Of a stretch of 8,231 nucleotides of DNA, positions 6,743-8,231 are shown piece by piece (the first letter of the stretch is position 1; each line of letters opens with the position of its first letter). The stretch covers positions 1-8,231 of the forward strand of contig JAJYBE010000037.1 of NCBI GenBank assembly GCA_021779205.1, given 5' to 3'. Origin of the DNA: a bacterium (GTDB taxonomy: Bacteria; Patescibacteriota; Minisyncoccia; Moranbacterales; UBA2206). The translations under genes and the position numbers were made by a program. The notes beneath the pieces are model-generated. The model did not search any database. It worked only from the letters and a program-made list of their open reading frames with translations, and was not told where the DNA came from.

Positions 6743-7291
6743 TTAGAACTCGTGATACCTCGTGTCGGAAGCCTTGCGAGCCTCCTCGAAACACTGAGGT
6801 GCTTTCTCTTTTATTTCCCGCGGTTCGATGCGGGGAAGTTTTCTTGTTGCGACCTCCTTCATCAAAGGAGGTTCATCCCGAAAAGTTCCATGGTACACCC
6901 CCAGTGGAACAACAGGGACGACCCGGCCATCGTCCACCAGTATGAACAGTCCATACTGGGAGTCGTTGGCCGCCGAATCGGCGCCTGGGTCATCACTGGT
7001 GCAAAGTACCGTGTGACCAATGGCTTTTGGTCTGGCTATAAAAGCCTTGGCCGATTCGATTACTCTGTGGTTCCAGTGGCCTTTGGCCACTTGTTGCTCC
7101 ATTTTGAGCAACATGGAGGAATATTCTTCCTCCATTAGAACGGGGAAAAGCAATTCCAAAAGATCCTCGTCCTGTTTTTTAAGGGTTTCAATCTCGGCCA
7201 ACACCTTCTTGGCCGAGACCAGTGAATCTTCAGCAGACCGCAGCCTGCTGATTTCCCTTGCCGTTTCTAGGATATTATTTAAAATATCCAT
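6743..7291 (-). CDS. Unrecognised 182-aa protein, hairpin-tiled coding sequence
   Basis: No family recognised. The chosen start is the ATG at 7291, because AGGAGG (7296-7301) sits 4 nt upstream; an in-frame ATG at 7363 would add 24 basic residues but has no SD and would run through a leader hairpin. Residues 1-70 are predicted helical, Leu/Glu/Lys-rich and probably a coiled coil. A central segment around HTVLCTSDDPGADSAANDS (93-111) leads into a beta-rich stretch (GLFILVDDGRVVPVVPLG, 114-131), and the tail is charged. There is no signal peptide or membrane helix. The DNA is far GC-richer than the kinase (60% in the 60 nt from 6961, against 27% in the 60 nt from 2401) and is filled with inverted repeats, annotated separately. 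It lies 147 bp downstream of the 123-aa gene, same strand and same style, so the two probably work or are transcribed together. Confidence 0.75.
   Translation of the reverse strand: MDILNNILETAREISRLRSAEDSLVSAKKVLAEIETLKKQDEDLLELLFPVLMEEEYSSMLLKMEQQVAKGHWNHRVIESAKAFIARPKAIGHTVLCTSDDPGADSAANDSQYGLFILVDDGRVVPVVPLGVYHGTFRDEPPLMKEVATRKLPRIEPREIKEKAPQCFEEARKASDTRYHEF
6815..7289 (-). repeat. Chain of 14 local inverted repeats inside the 182-aa gene
   Basis: Stem arms are: 6815-6821/6830-6837 (one bulge); 6852-6859/6865-6872 (8 bp perfect); 6885-6893/6901-6910 (9 bp, one bulge); 6916-6921/6930-6935 (6); 6937-6944/6952-6959 (8); 6968-6975/6979-6985 (one bulge); 6988-7000/7008-7018 (11 bp, two bulges); 7017-7028/7040-7050 (11 bp, one bulge, sharing 2 nt with the previous stem); 7075-7081/7085-7091 (7); 7093-7099/7106-7112 (7); 7113-7121/7127-7135 (9); 7192-7201/7209-7218 (10); 7230-7236/7245-7251 (7); 7270-7276/7283-7289 (7). 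Between 6937 and 7135 they abut almost without gaps. Roughly half of all bases in the span are in these stems. Confidence 0.85.
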
Positions 7292-7295
7292 TTTT

Positions 7296-7301
7296 CCTCC
7301 T
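7296..7301 (-). promoter_or_regulatory. Strong SD of the 182-aa gene
   Basis: AGGAGG, 4 nt from the ATG at 7291. It decides the start. It is placed directly against the leader hairpin at 7302-7321, leaving the SD itself unpaired. Confidence 0.8.
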
Positions 7302-7394
7302 ACCCGACTTACGCTTCGGGTCCGAGCGATTTTTTTGATCGTTTTTTTTGATTGCCATTTCAATTTTTGATTTTTTCAAAAACTCAAACGGCAA
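7302..7394 (-). promoter_or_regulatory. Leader/spacer hairpins before the 182-aa gene
   Basis: The gap between the two small genes (7292-7438) holds ACCCGA (7302-7307) with TCGGGT (7316-7321), just upstream of the SD. It also holds TTGCC (7352-7356) with GGCAA (7390-7394), enclosing TTTTTGA (7364-7370) with TCAAAAA (7376-7382). No convincing promoter was found: a TTGACA on the minus strand (7420-7415) has no -10 at normal spacing. The gene may depend on transcription from the 123-aa gene upstream. Confidence 0.5.
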
Positions 7395-7438
7395 CCGGAA
7401 ATATAAACAACATTTGTCAAACAACTTTCATTCTCAAA

Positions 7439-7810
7439 TCACAAACTATTTTTATGATCTGGGATAAAAGCAGGAGAAAGCGCTTCTTTTTTTGCTACTA
7501 GCTCCTCGACCGATGAACCCATGGCGTCGAGGGCTATTTGCATAGCCCTCGAGATGTCTCCACCATACGCATGTACGTAGTGGTGGAGCGTCCACGATAG
7601 ATCTTCATTCAGATCTATTTCATTCCTGATCCATATGTGGCCATTGGCCACAAAATAGATCAGGGTTTTTTCGAAACTTTTTTTGCTCTCGCAAAAATCT
7701 GCGAGAGCATTTCCACTCCAGCCTTCCACTGGATCACTCCAGTTTCCGGCTGCCGCTGCCCTGAGAAATTCAAACGGATTTCTCAGGGCTTTATTTCTGA
7801 TTTCAAACAT
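7439..7810 (-). CDS. Unrecognised 123-aa protein, hairpin-tiled coding sequence
   Basis: No family recognised. It is a small soluble-looking protein with no signal peptide or membrane helix. Aromatic and small residues dominate the first half (NPFEFLRAAAAGNWSDPVEG, 11-30), followed by YFVANGHIWIRNEIDL (52-67), then a mostly helical C-terminal half (SWTLHHYVHAYGGDISRAMQ, 72-91). The ATG at 7810 has GGAGG 4 nt upstream (within GGGAGGAG), the same arrangement as the 182-aa gene. Synonymous codons appear chosen for pairing: Leu9-Arg10 are CTG AGA while Leu16-Arg17 are CTC AGG, which lets their segments form a 12-bp stem. Whether the protein, the folded RNA or both are functional cannot be settled from the sequence. 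Confidence 0.75.
   Translation of the reverse strand: MFEIRNKALRNPFEFLRAAAAGNWSDPVEGWSGNALADFCESKKSFEKTLIYFVANGHIWIRNEIDLNEDLSWTLHHYVHAYGGDISRAMQIALDAMGSSVEELVAKKEALSPAFIPDHKNSL
7527..7789 (-). repeat. Chain of 7 local inverted repeats inside the 123-aa gene
   Basis: Stem arms are: 7527-7537/7542-7552 (11 bp perfect, 4-nt loop); 7558-7565/7581-7588 (8 bp) extended by 7566-7569/7576-7579 with one bulge; 7597-7604/7611-7618 (8); 7625-7631/7658-7664 (7) enclosing 7636-7642/7646-7652 (7); 7685-7693/7700-7708 (9); 7717-7721/7729-7733 (5, the weakest); 7758-7769/7778-7789 (12 bp perfect, 8-nt loop). None overlap. By my count about 142 of 263 nt lie in stems. Confidence 0.9.
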
Positions 7811-8124
7811 TTCTCCTCCCGCCCCTTTTATATCCCGCCGGACATATAGCGGATACTACGAATTTTTCCTCTTTTTTCGTGGATCCTCTGTTTGTCTGTT
7901 GCTTTTATTTTGTCCTTTTTTTGGTGGACTTTTATTTCACAACTCCGACAAACTTCCCCACGCGCGGTTGCGTTTATCATGGGCATACTCGAAAAAAGAG
8001 AATTAATTGATAATTTCCCCCGTCAGATTCCTTTTTGAAAAAGAACCTCGCGGGGAAAAATCAATCCACTTTGCTATTTTATTGTCAATGAACTCTGTGA
8101 ATTAGCTCTTCTTTTCTAATTCAC
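7811..8124 (-). other. Non-coding structured leader upstream of the 123-aa gene
   Basis: No ORF here looks real. The minus-strand transcript would be purine-rich with several stems: TATCC-GC (7831-7838, one bulge) with GCGGATA (7849-7855); CTACGAA (7856-7862) with TTCGTGG (7876-7882, one wobble); TTATCA (7974-7979) with TGATAA (8008-8013); TTTCCCC-CG (8014-8022) with CG-GGGGAAA (8049-8058, C8051 bulged), enclosing AG (8025-8026) with CT (8047-8048) and a TTC/TTT with AAA/GAA stem. A TTGACA on the minus strand (8088-8083) is a possible -35, but no good -10 follows at 16-18 bp. Confidence 0.45.
7813..7820 (-). promoter_or_regulatory. Strong SD of the 123-aa gene
   Basis: GGGAGGAG on the minus strand, with GGAGG 4 nt from the ATG at 7810. 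It is followed upstream by the hairpin at 7831-7855. Confidence 0.75.
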
Positions 8125-8125
8125 A
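8096..8125. repeat. Perfect 10-bp inverted repeat
   Basis: TGTGAATTAG (8096-8105) pairs with CTAATTCACA (8116-8125) across a pyrimidine loop of 10 nt. It touches the large hairpin that starts at 8125 and continues the chain of stems seen through the two small genes. Confidence 0.75.
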
Positions 8126-8210
8126 AAAATGCCAGTGATAATATTTGATTTTCGAAGAAGAGAGATTTTGACGAAAAATCAATTTTTGCTTTCTTATCAC
8201 TAGCATTTTT
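8125..8210. terminator. 86-nt long hairpin, probable bidirectional terminator
   Basis: AAAAATGC (8125-8132) and AGTGATAA (8134-8141) pair with TTATCACT (8194-8201) and GCATTTTT (8203-8210): 16 bp with one C-A mismatch. Inside, TTGATTTTCG (8145-8154) pairs with CGAAAA(A)TCAA (8172-8182, one bulged A). The A-run/T-run ends would terminate transcription in either direction. It most likely separates the small-gene locus from a gene beyond the right edge. A structured RNA or a miniature repeat are alternatives. Confidence 0.6.
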
Positions 8211-8231
8211 CTAAAGACGATTATTTTCATA

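Noticed and set aside
7292..7363. N-terminal extension of the 182-aa gene to the ATG at 7363
   Set aside because: No SD before it, and it would translate the leader hairpin and the true SD; the ATG at 7291 is far better.
6752..7370. Plus-strand ORFs of 62-128 aa across the 182-aa gene
   Set aside because: They have no SD or promoter. The minus strand has AGGAGG, a terminator of the right polarity and better protein character; these are shadows of a GC-rich, palindrome-rich gene.
7400..7420. TTGACA/TATATT promoter before the 182-aa gene (minus strand)
   Set aside because: The two boxes are only 9 bp apart, and no -10 is found at 16-18 bp.
7670..7690. Programmed -1 frameshift at the A7 run in the 123-aa gene
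   Set aside because: The A-run is not in the frame phase needed for an X-XXY-YYZ slip, and the zero frame continues as a full ORF.
7439..7810. Reading the hairpin chain as a CRISPR array
   Set aside because: The stems differ in sequence from one another; there is no repeated unit or regular spacer.
7637..8006. Plus-strand ORFs of 70 and 107 aa across the 123-aa gene and its leader
   Set aside because: No SD, unlikely composition (Phe/Leu/Cys runs), and opposite to the gene with a strong SD.
8104..8206. Tiny ORFs inside the right-end hairpin (24 aa plus strand, 34 aa minus strand)
   Set aside because: No SD, and they lie within a long stem-loop; probably chance.

Overview
The window looks like a piece of a Patescibacteria (CPR) chromosome, probably Parcubacteria-like. 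This rests on the low GC content, weak or absent Shine-Dalgarno (SD) sites on several genes, a 7TM-GAF histidine kinase, a very large charged orphan protein, and short orphan genes. It is an inference from style; there is no rRNA or other marker gene to confirm it.

Left edge (1-240): the first 15 codons of an IS30-like transposase on the minus strand, with an IS-end inverted repeat. Next comes a textbook sigma70-type promoter driving the first full gene to the right.

241-1448: a stand-alone 379-aa Rossmann-fold protein. It resembles the C-terminal domain of plant CER1/CER3(WAX2) wax-alkane proteins and, more distantly, cyanobacterial acyl-ACP reductase. It is closed by a strong intrinsic terminator.

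1459-4164: a two-component pair, a 7TM-GAF-HisKA-HATPase sensor kinase followed after 15 bp by a receiver-only response regulator. Neither has an SD. A 776-aa minus-strand gene (4187-6517) converges on them; its last ~180 residues look like a GNAT acetyltransferase fold and the rest is unrecognised.

6572-8231: the most unusual part. Two small unrecognised minus-strand genes (182 and 123 aa) are visibly GC-richer than the rest and have strong SDs only 4 nt from the ATG. Their coding sequences are packed almost end to end with short perfect or near-perfect inverted repeats. The structure continues into the 5' leader, the spacer and the 3' UTR, and ends in a rho-independent terminator. About half of the bases in the tiled segments lie in simple local stems, far above chance, and nothing like it is visible in the kinase or acyl-reductase-like genes. 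The mRNAs of this locus should be almost continuously folded. I know of no described system that explains this, and it is the main candidate here for something new.
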